In this document: positions 33,471 through 45,300 of the stretch, piece by piece | Numbering within the stretch: position 1 is the stretch's first letter | Layout: every line of letters starts with the position of its first letter | Source: Anthoceros angustus | Lineage: Eukaryota > Streptophyta > Anthocerotopsida > Anthocerotales > Anthocerotaceae | Length of the DNA stretch: 64,000 nucleotides | Assembly: GCA_010909165.1 (NCBI GenBank) | Contig: VJWM01000116.1 | Span: 620,001 to 684,000 of the forward strand | Reading direction: 5' to 3' | Translations under genes and position numbers: made by a program | The notes under the pieces: generated by a model | Database searches by the model: none | What the model saw: only the letters and a program-made list of their open reading frames with translations | What the model was told of the DNA's origin: nothing

Positions 33471-33869
33471 GTGCAAGTAGCTTAGGCACACCATGGTACA
33501 AGTTGTTAAGTACCAAGTCCCATGACGGAAATCCGTCCTTAGTGGACTTCAATAAAATCCTTCTTCTCCTGTATGGCCCGAGATATCAATGAAGCTCTCT
33601 GCTGCGGCTCGCATTTGCTTCACCTACATATGAACCGAGACATAAGGCTTGTGCGGTTGGAGAAGACTTGAAGTCTGGTCAACAGGTGCACATTACAGCC
33701 CCAACATTGCACCTCTTTTCCCTATGGCCCTCATATGAACCCCCCGTTTTTCTCCATTAGCCTTTAAGCGTCAATTCGCTCCACAATTCCTCCTCTGCCC
33801 TTCAGCTTGTGCGCACAAGGGATCCATCAGATGTCGGCTAGCTCTGATCCCACAAGTCACACCCCCGTC

Positions 33870-34600
33870 TCCTTGTCTTCAAGGTCCTGAGAGCTGGCTT
33901 GCACCTCCGTTGTTGCCGCGGTCGTCAGCACACCTGAGGCACTTGGTTCAGCATCCTGCATACTGATGGCCATGGGCACCTCTTCTACTTGCGTATCTCT
34001 GCCATCCGGTCTGCAGCTCCTTCGTTTCCGTCTCCAATTGTTACCGAGTCGGTCACATCACTTGACTGACCAGCTTGCACTAGGCTTCCCTCCTCCATCG
34101 TTTACGTCTCGGTCACCTCACCTCACTCACCAACTAGAACCGGCTTCGCCACTTCAGCAGTTTCTTCTGGGTTCTCGTCCGCTGGATCAGCTGGGGAAGG
34201 TTCTGCAGCTTCTACTTCAGACGGCTCTTCACACTGAAAACCTGGATCAGGGATCTCATCAGCATCAACTTGTCCATCTGCATAAGAGGTGGCAGGTGGA
34301 CCCATAGCATAGCTCTGCCTCCATCGCCTGCAATGTAATAACTTCAAGCCCCGAGACCTCCTTGCAATCCTCTACCTCATCCAGACAGACATACCCTTCA
34401 AGGAGGTCCCCAACTCACTAGTTACATTGCTCTCTTTGCCATCTTCAACCTCAGGAACACTTGCTTCATCATCCACAGGGTGCAGAGGCTCATCTTGTGG
34501 TGGAATCTGCTGTGTCTCCATTTCAGACAAATGCGTCTCTATTTCAGGCAGATGAAACAAGCAGAATGTATTTCCCTGCAAACCGCTGAACCTTTATGAC
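33870..34600 (-). pseudogene. diverged third copy of the acidic tail of the coiled-coil gene
   Basis: The minus strand encodes 'DGQVDADEIPDPGFQCEEPS' then 'EVEAAEPSPADPADENPEE' (34,130-34,300), 'RDTQVEEVPMAISMQDAEPS' (about 33,950) and 'QQIPPQDEPLHPVDDEASVP' (about 34,480). All have close counterparts in the acidic tail at 38,460-39,230. Many more substitutions and internal losses separate it from the intact gene than separate the two units of the 1.98-kb duplication. It therefore comes from an earlier copying of the same 3' end. The frame is broken and the 5' exons are absent. Confidence 0.75.
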
Positions 34601-35090
34601 TCCGACCAGTCCAGAGAGCGAGCCATTCATTCGAGTCTTTGAAGGATAGTTGGACACAAACACCATCTCTTTGTTGTTGCACACTAACACCATCACTTCC
34701 CTTTGGCATACACGAATGAAGCGATGCACAAGGACAAGCTTCTGCGGCAAAAGAATCCGCATCGACGGCAGACCCGAAATCCATGCTGTAACCCCTCTTA
34801 CAGCTGGAACACAAACAGATCCTACTGTAAGAACGCTCCTTCAATGCCGCTTGCCGTTTAAGTAAAAATAAAGAAGACGACGAGGCACTGGTACCAAACT
34901 CAAACGGCCACTTCAAGCCTTTGAAGGCTATTTCCTCGCTTAGACCATCGCTTCTGTTCAGCATACCCAGATGATGCAGCGCACAATGACAAGACACTGC
35001 CGGAAAAGAATTCGTATCGCCGGCAGACGAGAATTCCCCCTCGTAAAGCCTCTCACACCTGGGGCATAAACAGATCCCGATGCCAAAACA
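34600..35090 (-). other. two diverged repeats of a Cys-rich coding-like segment
   Basis: On the minus strand a long open stretch (34,539-34,997, with upstream frame to about 35,085) contains two related segments. The first is 'ICLCPRCERLYEGEFSSAGD' followed by 'SFPAVSCHCALHH'. The second is 'ICLCSSCKRGYSMDFGSAVD' followed by 'SFAAEACPCASLH'. Shared positions are C-x-C-x2-C, R, Y, F-x-S-A, D, S-F-x-A and C-x-C-A. The conservation of Cys, His and aromatic residues against a diverged DNA background suggests past selection on protein. I do not recognise the family; the frame is broken at both ends. A second copy of the first segment lies at about 36,850-37,080 within unit 2. Confidence 0.4.
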
Positions 35091-35095
35091 CGCTC

Positions 35096-35594
35096 ATGAA
35101 GCGAACAATGAAGGCTGCCTGGACGCTGCTGCGGCTGCTGGTCCTCACTCTGCACTTGCCTGTTCCTCACGCAACACGCGCCCGAGCTCCGGCTCCCGTC
35201 CGGTATGCCGGCACCAACTCCTTCGACTTCTCCATCTCAGAGTAGGACCAGAGCGGTTACATGCCGCCGAGCGGGGACCACGACGGTCATCACCTAGACG
35301 TAGACAGCCTCGTGTCCGCCATCACAAGGGACGTGGAGGCCCTGGACCTGGCCTTGGCCGATATCGCTGTGCGCAAACTCACCGCTTGGATCGACTACGA
35401 CGCAGGCCGGCACCAACGTGCGCCTGGCCAGGTATCCGGCTCCCAGGCGCGCCGCTACCCGCCTCTTCACCTACTCCGGGATCAACCTGGCGGACATGGT
35501 GAATAGGGCGTCCTGCGTCGGCTTCACTGGGGCCACCGGCATGGTAAGCGAGGAGAACTCCATCTACTCCTGGTCGTTTCAGAGCTGGCTGTAG
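35096..35594 (+). pseudogene. legume-type lectin gene fragment, copy 1
   Basis: The ATG at 35,096 opens a frame with a clear signal peptide (basic start, then leucine-rich 'TLLRLLVLTLHLPVPHA') and reaches 'YAGTNSFDFSISE' before a stop. That is how legume-type lectin domains begin. Further on, in another frame, come 'LDVDSLVSAITRDVEA', 'TAWIDYDAG' and, after a frameshift, 'LFTYSGINLADMVN', 'VGFTGATGMVSEEN' and 'IYSWSFQSWL'. These match the back half of L-type lectins (the D/N-x-NS-V-S, 'AWIDYD' and 'VGFSASTG...Y.LSWSF' blocks). About 100 residues, including the metal- and sugar-binding loops, are missing between the two parts. There is no kinase domain. It is a broken lectin gene and was copied with the tandem duplication. 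Confidence 0.8.
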
Positions 35595-36129
35595 GACTCC
35601 TTACCACCTGTTGGACATCATTCGCAAATTGCAATGGAAACGCACCGTGAGCCTCGGCATAATAATTAACCAGCAAGCCCTCCTCCCTGAGGGGGAAAGA
35701 GAAGGAAGCCCTTAACTGAACCGAATGCACTTCTCAAAGTCCGGTCCAGGCAGGGGCACTGCTGCCTGTACACTTGGCACTGTGGAATGAGCTTGCAGTG
35801 TCAAGGCCAAATGTGTTTGATGCTTTCCTGTCAGCGGCAACAACTTCATGGATCATCCGCCTGGGAACTTCGGGGCTGATGGCCCACTGACTCGCTTTAG
35901 AGGGAACAGTCCTTTCCTGAACATAGAATGGATCCGAGCCAAGCTTTCGTCACGTTGGACGACCCTGCCATTCTTGTCGACCGTGTTCCGGAGTCCAGGG
36001 ACGTGATCCTCGGCTTCTCCAGGCGAGAGGTGTTCCCAACTTCCCGCGGTGGAGGTCCCCAACCACCACCAAACTGAAAGCTTTCTGCCGCATCCAAAAG
36101 GATGCCCAAGTACTGTTTCGGAAGCGACT

Positions 36130-36791
36130 TCACTCAGCTGCCGCTAGCTCTTCTGCTCTCACTTCAGATTCCTGGGCCCCATCCACGACACCATCACCAT
36201 GCATGACTATAGCTGCGATGTCTTCATCTACAAGCTCCAAAGCATGGGGCAATGCAGGGTCTTCGACAGGCTCCTCAACTTGTCCAGGTTCTCCAGCTTG
36301 CAGGGCCTGAGGACTTCCTTCGCTATCCACTGCAGCCGGTTGCCCCTCAGATGCCTCTTCGTCGGCTTCCAAGATGCCTGGACTGCCGTTAATATCAGCC
36401 AGACCTTCATCTGCGATTACTCCTGTGTTTGCAGCACTACTGTGCGCCTCCCCTGTCTCCTTGTCTTCACGGTCCTGAGAGCTGGCTTGCACCTCCGATG
36501 TTGCCGCGGTCGTCAGCTCACCTGGGGCACTTGGTTCAGCATCCTCCACGCTGATGGCCTTGGGCACCTCCTCTACTTGCGTATCTCTGTCATCGGAATC
36601 ACATTGCAATCCGGTCTGCAGCTCCTTTGTTTCCGTCTCCATTGTTACCGTGTCGGTCACATCACTTGACTGACCCGCTTCCACTAAGCTCCCCTCCTCC
36701 ATCGTTTCCGTCTCGGACAGATCACCTGACTCACCAACTAGAACCGGCTTCGCCACTTCAGCAGTTTCTTCTAGGTTCTCGTCCGCTGGAT
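36130..36791 (-). pseudogene. duplicated 3' end of the coiled-coil gene (acidic tail)
   Basis: A 208-codon minus-strand frame ends at a TGA at 36,130 and is near-identical to the last 208 codons of the coiled-coil gene (stop at 38,110). Upstream of 36,791 the frame runs into the duplication junction, so the copy has no promoter and no 5' exons. It matches the C-terminus 'ESEVRAEELAAAE'. It is a 3'-end fragment, although its frame is still open. Confidence 0.85.
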
Positions 36792-38771
36792 CAGCTGGAA
36801 CACAAACAGATCCTACTGTAAGAACGCTCCTTCAATGCCGCTTGCCGTTTAAGTAAAAATAAAGAAGACGACGAGGCACTGGTACCAAACTCAAACGGCC
36901 ACTTCAAGCCTTTGAAGGCTATTTCCTCGCTTAGACCATCGCTTCTGTTCAGCATACCCAGATGATGCAGCGCACAATGACAAGACACTGCCGGAAAAGA
37001 ATTCGTATCGCCGGCAGACGAGAATTCCCCTCGTAAAGCCTCTCCCACACCTGGGGCATAAACAGATCCTGATGCCAAAACACGCTCATGAAGCGAACAA
37101 TGAAGGCTGCCTGGACGCTGCTGCGGCTGCTGGTCCTCACTCTGCACTTGCCTGTTCCTCACGCAACACGCGCCCGAGCTCCGGCTCCCGTCCGGTATGC
37201 CGGCACCAACTCCTTCGACTTCTCCATCTCAGAGTAGGACCAGAGCGGTTACATGCCGCCGAGCGGGGACCACGGTCATCACCTAGACGTAGACAGCCTC
37301 GTGTCCGCCATCACAAGGGACGTGGAGGCCCTGACCTGGCCTTGGCCGATATCGCTGTGCGCAAACTCACCGCTTGATCGACTACGACGCAGGCCGGCAC
37401 CAACGTGCGCCTGGTATCCGGCTCCCAGGCGCGCCGCTACCCGCCTCTTCACCTACTCCGGGATCAACCTGGCGGACATGGTGAATAGGGCGTCCTGCGT
37501 CGGCTTCACTGGGGCCACCGGCATGGTAAGCGAGGAGAACTCCATCTACTCCTGGTCGTTTCAGAGCTGGCTGTAGGACTCCTTACCACCTGTTGGACAT
37601 CATTCGCAAATTGCAATGGAAACGCACCGTGAGCCTCGGCATAATAATTAACCAGCAAGCCCTCCTCCCTGAGGGGGAAAGAGAAGGAAGCCCTTAACTG
37701 AACTGAATGCACTTCTCAAAGTCCGGTCCAGGCAGGCACTGCTGCCTGTACACACTTGGCACTGTGGAATGAGCTTGCAGTGTCAAGGCCAAATGTGTTT
37801 GATGCTTTCCTGTCAGCGGCAACAACTTCATGGATCATCCGCCTGGGAACTTCGGGGCTGATGGCCCACTGACTCCTTTAGAGGGAACAGTCCTTTCCTG
37901 AACATAGAATGGATCCGAGCCAAGCTTTCGTCACGTTGGACGACCTGCCATTCTTGTCGACCGTGTTCCGGAGTCCAGGGACGTGATCCTCGGCTTCTCC
38001 AGGCGAGAGGTGTTCCCAACTTCCCGCGGTGGAGGTCCCCAACCACCACCAAACTGAAAGCTTTCTGCCGCATCCAAAAGGATGCCCAAGTACTGTTTCG
38101 GAAGCGACTTCACTCAGCTGCCGCTAGCTCTTCTGCTCTCACTTCAGATTCCTGGGCCCCATCCACGACACCATCACCATGCATGACTATAGCTGCGATG
38201 TCTTCATCTACAAGCTCCAAAGCATGGGGCAATGCAGGGTCTTCGACAGGCTCCTCAACTTGTCCAGGTTCTCCAGCTTGCAGGGCCTGAGGACTTCCTT
38301 CGCTATCCACTGCAGCCGGTTGCCCCTCAGATGCCTCTTCGTCGGCTTCCAAGATGCCTGGACTGCCGTTAATATCAGCCAGACCTTCATCTGCGATTAC
38401 TCCTGTGTTTGCAGCACTACTGTGCGCCTCCCCTGTCTCCTTGTCTTCACGGTCCTGAGAGCTGGCTTGCACCTCCGATGTTGCCGCGGTCGTCAGCTCA
38501 CCTGGGGCACTTGGTTCAGCATCCTCCACGCTGATGGCCTTGGGCACCTCCTCTACTTGCGTATCTCTGTCATCGGAATCACATTGCAATCCGGTCTGCA
38601 GCTCCTTTGTTTCCGTCTCCATTGTTACCGTGTCGGTCACATCACTTGACTGACCCGCTTCCACTAAGCTCCCCTCCTCCATCGTTTCCGTCTCGGACAG
38701 ATCACCTGACTCACCAACTAGAACCGGCTTCGCCACTTCAGCAGTTTCTTCTAGGTTCTCGTCCGCTGGAT
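36792..38771. repeat. unit 2 of the 1.98-kb tandem duplication
   Basis: This unit is 11 bases shorter than unit 1. The differences are mostly one- to eight-base losses in the lectin fragment and its flanks. The distal end merges with the intact coiled-coil gene, so this unit holds the original 3' end of that gene. Confidence 0.9.
37088..37576 (+). pseudogene. legume-type lectin gene fragment, copy 2
   Basis: Copy of the fragment at 35,096-35,594, with the same signal peptide, the same early stop after 'SFDFSISE' and the same closing 'SWSFQSWL' then TAG. Extra small losses relative to copy 1 (for example in 'GACCACGGTC', 'CCTGACCTGG' and 'GCCTGGTATCC') add frameshifts. The stop was therefore present before the duplication, and later decay affected mainly this copy. 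Confidence 0.8.
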
Positions 38772-41700
38772 CAGCTGGGGAAGATTCTGCAGCTTCTACT
38801 TCAGACGGCTCTTCACTCTGAAAACCTGTATCAGGGACCTCATCAGCATCAACTTGTCCATCTGCATCAGAGGTGGCAGGTGGCGATGCGTCCTGGGTCA
38901 CAGCTTCTAAGATAAGAGGAGTATCCTCTCCGACTACGAGATCACCGTCAGGCAAGCCCTCAGCTGTGCAAGGACTTACAACTTCGGCCGATGTGGGCCC
39001 ACTGCATAGATCTGGCTCCATCGCCTGCAATGTACTATCTTCAAGCCCCGAGACCTCCTTACAATCCTCTGCTTCATCCAGACAGACATACCCTTTACGT
39101 GTCCCCAACTCACTTGTTAGATTGCTCTCTTTCCCATCTTCAACCTCAGGGACACTTGCTTCATCAACAACAGGGTGCAGAGGCTCATCTTGGAGTGGAA
39201 TCTGCTGTGTCTCTATTTCAGACAGATGACACCGACTAATGACAGGAGCTCCCTGAGTCTCTGCATCGTTCTGTGTGACATCATGCTTGCCTATTTCAGG
39301 CTCCCAGACGCTAGTCCCACAGCCTGATCTCACCCACTCCTCAAAAAGCTGTACACCGGCATCTACAGTGGGAGTTGAGGTAACATCCTCCCCTTCAGAC
39401 TCATCATCCAAGTCTCGAATGGACAACATTGGCAGTTGTACCAAATGTGGAATCGGTGCTCCTCTGTAAGGACCAACGGCTTGCACCGTTTCTTCCTCAT
39501 TAAGTCGAAACCACTCCTCGTTATCATTTCGAAGCTGGTTTACAGTGTTCATCTGCTCCTGTCAAATAAAACACCCACGAAACCACAAAAGTGAGTGTGC
39601 TTTGCATCGAACCAGATGCGTGTGGCACGTCCAGCTAGATATGAACCGAGACATAGCTAGTAGACATCAGCGCAGCAACAAGAAAAAAAAAAAAAGGTTA
39701 TGCTGCAATTCCACAATACCTTCAGCAAGAGCTGCAGAGACAACACCTCGGCACTGGTCTTTTCAAGACGTGCTTCGGACTCTCTTCGTCTTGCTAGGGC
39801 TGCAACTGTCTCTTGTCGGGAACGCTTTAACTGAGGGTAGAGAGAACATTCATCAGTCAGCGCTTGCATCCTCACCAAGAGGCACACATGCATCAGCAAT
39901 GATCAAGACCGAGCGAAAAAGCAGGATTGAGGTCACTGGGACAATCTTGCAACACTCAGGTCGCGGTACCTGCGCCTCCAGTTCTTCCACTCGGTGAACA
40001 GAAGCCTGTTCAGTACGAGCACGGAGCTCACGCTCTTGGTCAAGCATTTCCATTAGCTGGTACCTTAGCTCAGCCATTTCTTGAGCTAAGTCCTCAGCTT
40101 CCTCCTTTGCTCTTTCTTTTTCCTCCTTAAGTTCGGTCTGCATCAAAGCATGGGAGTCCAGCTTAGCTCTGAATACAACTACAGAGATGCACAAAACAAG
40201 ACATTCCAGAAATACGAACCTTCAACTGGGCAACAGCAGACTCCAGCTCACTCAGTTCCTTTGCCTTTTGCGCCAATTCCTCTGTGGCTGCATATTCTCG
40301 CCTCTCGACCTCTGCTAATTTTGATTTCCATGACTCAAGTTCTTCCTCGTCAACCGAATCCAGAGAAGCTTCCCCAATGTCTAGTAACGCTTGAATAAGG
40401 CCCTGGGTCCTCACTGGAGATAACTGCGGTGAAGAAAACCTGGGGGGAGATCGCTGAGGTGAAATATACCTAGCAGACGATCTATGTGGTGAAGGGAATC
40501 GAGCTGGAGATATCTGAGGGGAATAGAGAAATGCAGTATCTTTTCTTGAATCAAGCGAAAAACTTCTGTTCAGCTTTGATCTCCCGACACCACTGCACGC
40601 AAACATATCAAAAACGTTGGATGAATCAAAAGAAAATCTACAAAACCACTTCATACCAAGTGAAGAAACACATACAGTGGCCGGAATTCGAAGACGTCAT
40701 CAGCATCGGCAAATCCTTCAAATAACTCCTCTTCCTGTCCCTGGCTGTGAAGTTGCCTAACCTGCTCCTGCAACCCTCTCCTCTCCCTGTCCCATTCACT
40801 GATTCTTTTAGCGTGCACTTGCTCCAACTGACAAAACGATTCCACCCATGTCCCTTCAGACCTAGCCAGGTCTGTCTTCAGGTGCATAATCTCACCTTGT
40901 ATGTTAATCATCTTTTGCTGTGCCTTAGATACTTGGTTCTCCAAGAAGTTCACTAACTCTGTGAGCTTCCTGGCTTCTGCTGTTTTATCTTCCAAAGAAC
41001 GCTGCAGGTCAAAGCAATCAAATTCAGCTTTGGCGAGCTCTTCCTTCAGATGCATAATCTGGTCTTGATAGTCTGCTTTGCTCTGAGCAATTAACTGCTC
41101 AAGACGCTCCACAGTTTGAGACACTGTTGCAAACTCCATGTTCTTCTCCTCCAGGCGTTGCTGCATGCGTAGGCGGTCTGTTTCAGATTTGGCCAATTCA
41201 TCACGCAAATGATTGACTTTTTTCACATGCAACGCAACTAGCTGTTCTGAAACAGTGGTGCTCCCTTCAAGCTCCCGGACTTGCTCATTCAGACGCTTCA
41301 ACTCCCTATCTTTCTCACTCACGATTGCTGTTAGAGAGTCTGCACGACATTTGCAGAAGTTAAAACTCGCACTTCCAGCAGAATCATTGTGTAGCTGGCT
41401 GTCAGCAAACGAAACAGATAAGCATCATTGCTATAGATGAGTAGTAGCTAAAGGAGGCATGTACCACAACGTTGTGAGAAGGTTTGCAACTGCAGCTCCA
41501 GCCTCTGAAGTGCCGCATCTTGAGTTACATCATCCAATTGCACGCCTTCCAACTCCTGAGTACTGAACCTCTGCACTCTCAAATGCCAGCAAATGAGCCC
41601 CGAGGCCAGGGCTATGGGTTGCCAAGAGGCCACCCAACAGCACAACTTTCTTCAGATTCAAAACTGAATAGGAGACATTACCCGAACCATTCGCCGGTTT

Positions 41701-42383
41701 TTCTGCTGCTCAGCCACAAACATCTGCTCAAAGGTATCTCTTTCATCCTTCAGCTACAGACAGATAAACATGGATTAAAGTTCGCAACGAAATGCATCGG
41801 AGAACAGCATAAACAAAAGTGCGCCCAACAAAGCCCCTCTTCCCGCACCGACAATACACTTACCTGCTTACATCTGATCTCTAAAAACAGAAGATCTCCA
41901 TTTTGACCACCTGATGGGAGAGCTCCAGCACTATCACTTCTCGAGTGCAGATAACCCTGGAATCCAAATGACGTCACTTAGAAAGATGAGGAATCCCTTC
42001 ATCACCAATGTACGTCTCTACGAAGTCAACAACAACACAATCATCATCCTGTTCAAGCACCTTCTTCTCGGATGCCTCCTGAGTCTCCGTGTCAGCGGGA
42101 TACCTGCACGCCAAATATTTGGGTTAATAAACCACTCAATCCCTACAAAGCACCAAAACCCACAGGGCACCGCAAAATCCCACCTGATGTGCGCTGGATC
42201 CCCAGAAAACGCACCGGCATACGCACCCTGGTTTCGTTGCATCTGCAAACAATAAAGTAGGTTATACTCCCACCCTGCGAGTAGGTGGAGTGCTGAATCT
42301 AAGGCAAACGCTCCACAAAAACCTACCATCTTCACTTTGTAGTCCGCACCCACGGACCTTCCAGAGGACTGCGCTTCCGGCAT
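38110..42383 (-). CDS. large coiled-coil protein with Ser-Pro repeat and acidic tail (about 11 exons)
   Basis: Exons can be joined in frame from an ATG at 42,383 ('MPEAQSSGRSVGADYKVKM') to a TGA at 38,110, giving about 1,080 residues. Main parts: a short N-terminal region with 'DDDCVVVDF'; coiled coil from 'LKDERDTFEQMFVAEQQ' (41,750) through 'EKDRELKRLNEQVREL' to 'VFEFRPLY' (40,675); a basic Ser-Pro segment with repeated 'SPxxSPxRFxSP' units (40,590-40,410); more coiled coil with 'EMAELRYQLMEMLDQERELR' (40,060); and a last exon (39,558-38,110) starting 'EQMNTVNQLRNDNEEWFR' and ending in about 400 acidic residues. Donors and acceptors are canonical; a 65-base intron near 42,000 is my least certain join. 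The layout resembles plant 'myosin heavy chain-like' coiled-coil proteins of unknown function, perhaps cytoskeletal or Golgi-linked (inference). The Ser-Pro repeats could be phosphorylated or bind microtubules. Confidence 0.75.
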
Positions 42384-45300
42384 ATCCTTCACCTGCACAG
42401 CAAGCCCTTCCGGAACTCAGCTAAGAAAATTCCACCGAACCTTTGACAAACACAAACCAAAGCCCCGACTTTCCGACATACCCTGGATTTGAAGAACGAC
42501 AGAGCCCCGGGCTTCCACTTCTTCGAAGCCATCGAAACCCGGAAGAGAAAAACCCAACACTCCGCTTCACTCTAAAATCAATTAGCCACCACGAATCGCA
42601 TCCTCCAGAAGCTCAAGATCGCACCACAAGCTGCCAGGCCCCGACTCCCATCCAACGCTCCATCAGCTCCTCGTCCATTTCCCACCGGCGCCAAGTAGCA
42701 ACAACGTCACCTCGCATCTTCCCACCCTCCAATACAGAGTTCCCGCATCTCATCACCTACCTACCACCAACAGTACAATACAGTACCATACAGTACCTAC
42801 CGACCCCGCCCCCCGAGCCGGCGGAACCGCATCGGTGCCATCGCCACCACTACCATCGACACCTCAAAGATCCGCATTCCAGCCCTGACCTCCACCTCAA
42901 ATCCTTCCCCTGCCCCTGCAACCAGCCCTTCGCAGAATCCCTGCGCCATCTCCGCCCTCTCCCAGCTCAGCAACCTGGCTACCCTGCTCCCCGCCCCCAA
43001 ACCCCTCCTCGCCCCCAATTCCCTCTCCACCCTGCTCCTGCTGCAGCAAGCCCGCAGCTCCGCAAACCTCCCCGCATTTTCCTCCCACGACCCAAGCCGC
43101 TCAATTCCACCGCTGCACAGCTCCAGAAACCCGCTCCTTCACCGCAATCCAGCTCCCAAGCACGCAAGCCGCGGAAAACCCACCCAGGCCCGCAAGCTTG
43201 CAGGCTCCGGGCAAGGATGGAAGGAAGTCACGATCGAGCACGTCGCGGAGGAAAGCGCACAGTTCAAACTTTAAGCGAGACGCCAGAGGAGGCACGGGAA
43301 TCAAGACCCCGAGTCGGTGCTGGACGATGGGACGTGAATCGCGCGTTTGAATTAACGATAGTATAACCGGGTTTGCCTTTTTCCCGCGTGCCCCGCCCGG
43401 CCAGAGCGCCACGTCCGGGCTGCGTGCATATTATTTGCTTACCACACTGGCCATGGAATTCGTTTCATACGCCGCCCCGATTCGAATTGCAGCAAAGAAG
43501 GAATGTGCGGCATGGCGATGGCATATGTAGATACCGGTACACTGTTCGTTTTTGTCGCTCCCATATTCGGGCTTCGAGGAAGCAGGTGCGCACGAAACCT
43601 CAGTTTCTTGCCTCACGAAATGCATTTTATTATTCGCAAAAGGTGACGACAGTAGGCGGGCATGTAGCGTGCACCGGTTGCCTGATGTACGGCCGGGACT
43701 GGGGGTCGCGGTGGAATTAAGAGCGCCCAGCAGTTGGTCGTTGGTCGGGACGGCGTGGCGGTTTTCGCGTGCCTCATTCGGCGGCTGGCTTCATGTCCCC
43801 CATCCGCTCATCTCATTCCGACGCAGCTCCCATCGCCCATCGCCCATCGCCCGTGGTCCACCCACATTCCACACCCTTCGCTGGAATTCCGCGATGCGTT
43901 CTTCGAGGCATCGTTTTGAGATATGTTTGTAAGCCTTATCACGTCCTACCTACATAGATATTCAGTCGTTTCAGGTCTTGATTCGTCTCACATTCACCAA
44001 TGAACTTAGAAGGAAAAATCTAGAAGCGTACATGTAACATTTAGTCGAAGTTCACTTTGGATATGAAGAAAGAGGAGTTATATGCTTGCTTAGTATCTCT
44101 CAAAATCAATTTAGATGGTAATGCTCTTGCCTTCACCTCATAAGGTTTGAGCTATTTTTCGGGCCTTGTGGATGAATTTGTCCTTATTTTGCTCTAACTA
44201 ATTATAAAAAACTATGATGGCTCTCTTCTCTCCACGAGAATTACCAACCTCTTCACCTCTACCTCCACATTTGTCGGAAAAAGTTTTAGCCGTCTCAAGC
44301 TTTCAACACCAATTTGCTAAGCACACGAAGCCACCGTGGCAAGAGGAACGGGGGTGGGCATCTTTAGAGAGATCGAGACTCCTGAGCAACATTATTAGCT
44401 GAACATCTTACCACCATGAACATCTTCAAAAAAATTGGGCCTCTATAGGCTCACAAGATTTTCCAAATAAACACTTTGAGACTTAAAACTAATCATCACT
44501 TCACGAGGGAAGCTCAAAGTTCCTCAATGAACAAGCTAAAATTGCTGGGTCCTTCCTTATCCTTCCTTATGGATGATGGCGAATGCGCTGTGCGAATTTG
44601 CGAGCAAAACCCTGGTCAAGGTAATGTGCGTACCAAGAGCGTGGATGAGGTAAGTTGGGCTACTGGAGTACCAATGCTGTGGTGGAAGCCCGTCAGAGGT
44701 GCCACTGTCGCAACAGTGGATAACCCTAAACCACATGTAAACCAACCAGGTTCTAGGGAATGTATGAGAATCTTTCCTTTGGGGTGCTAGCAAGGAACGA
44801 AGATGATCTTTGATTTTTTGGTTCAAAACTTATGCATTTGCAAGAGCCTAGCCAGAGCATTTGCTCAAACATCTAAGATCGAGAATCAATGTATACATAA
44901 TTCAAGGAGTGAAAATATATCGAAAACGACTCATTTTGAGTCGCTCACCCCTTATGGAGTTAAAGGCTTGAGATGTATTGAGACATGTCCATGCTCAAAT
45001 CTCAGGAAATATTTTGAACATCATGAATTTTGAGAAGATTTGGAGGTTTTTATAAATATTACGCTACGTTGAAATTACGTTGGACAACCGTTTCAGATAT
45101 TTCTCAGGAGGTGGTCAAAGGACTCAAATATTTGTTGCAAACTAGAGACTACCATATCCGATTGATGGATACTCGCTACCAAGGGATTGCCACCGCGTTG
45201 AAGGACAATGAACACCCGGCGGTGGAAGAAAATCGTAAAATTAGAAAGCAAAAGCCCGGTACTTAGCGTGCAAACATGATACTTTATCAAAATCCTCAAC

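Larger units (their letters stand above)
34801..36791. repeat. unit 1 of a 1.98-kb tandem duplication
   Basis: This unit and the next (36,792-38,771) are nearly identical over about 1,980 bases, and each begins with CAGCTGG. The duplicated span contains the Cys-rich minus-strand segment, a lectin fragment on the plus strand, the 'PRRMIHE' segment and the 3' end of the coiled-coil gene. The 7-base word CAGCTGG is present at both outer edges (34,801 and 38,772) and at the junction (36,792). Confidence 0.9.

Noticed and set aside
33830-33860. Possible tRNA-Met primer-binding site of a retroelement ('GGGATCAGAGCT' on the minus strand)
   Set aside because: It resembles the copia primer site but I found no paired LTRs around it; the match may be chance.
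35261-35506. Lectin fragment as a functional gene
   Set aside because: An early stop and a frameshift are present in both copies, and about 100 residues of the domain are missing.
42443-43366. 307-codon plus-strand open frame, proline-rich
   Set aside because: Low-complexity CCT/CCA sequence upstream of the coiled-coil gene; no domain and no codon-like pattern. It is more likely promoter and leader of the minus-strand gene.
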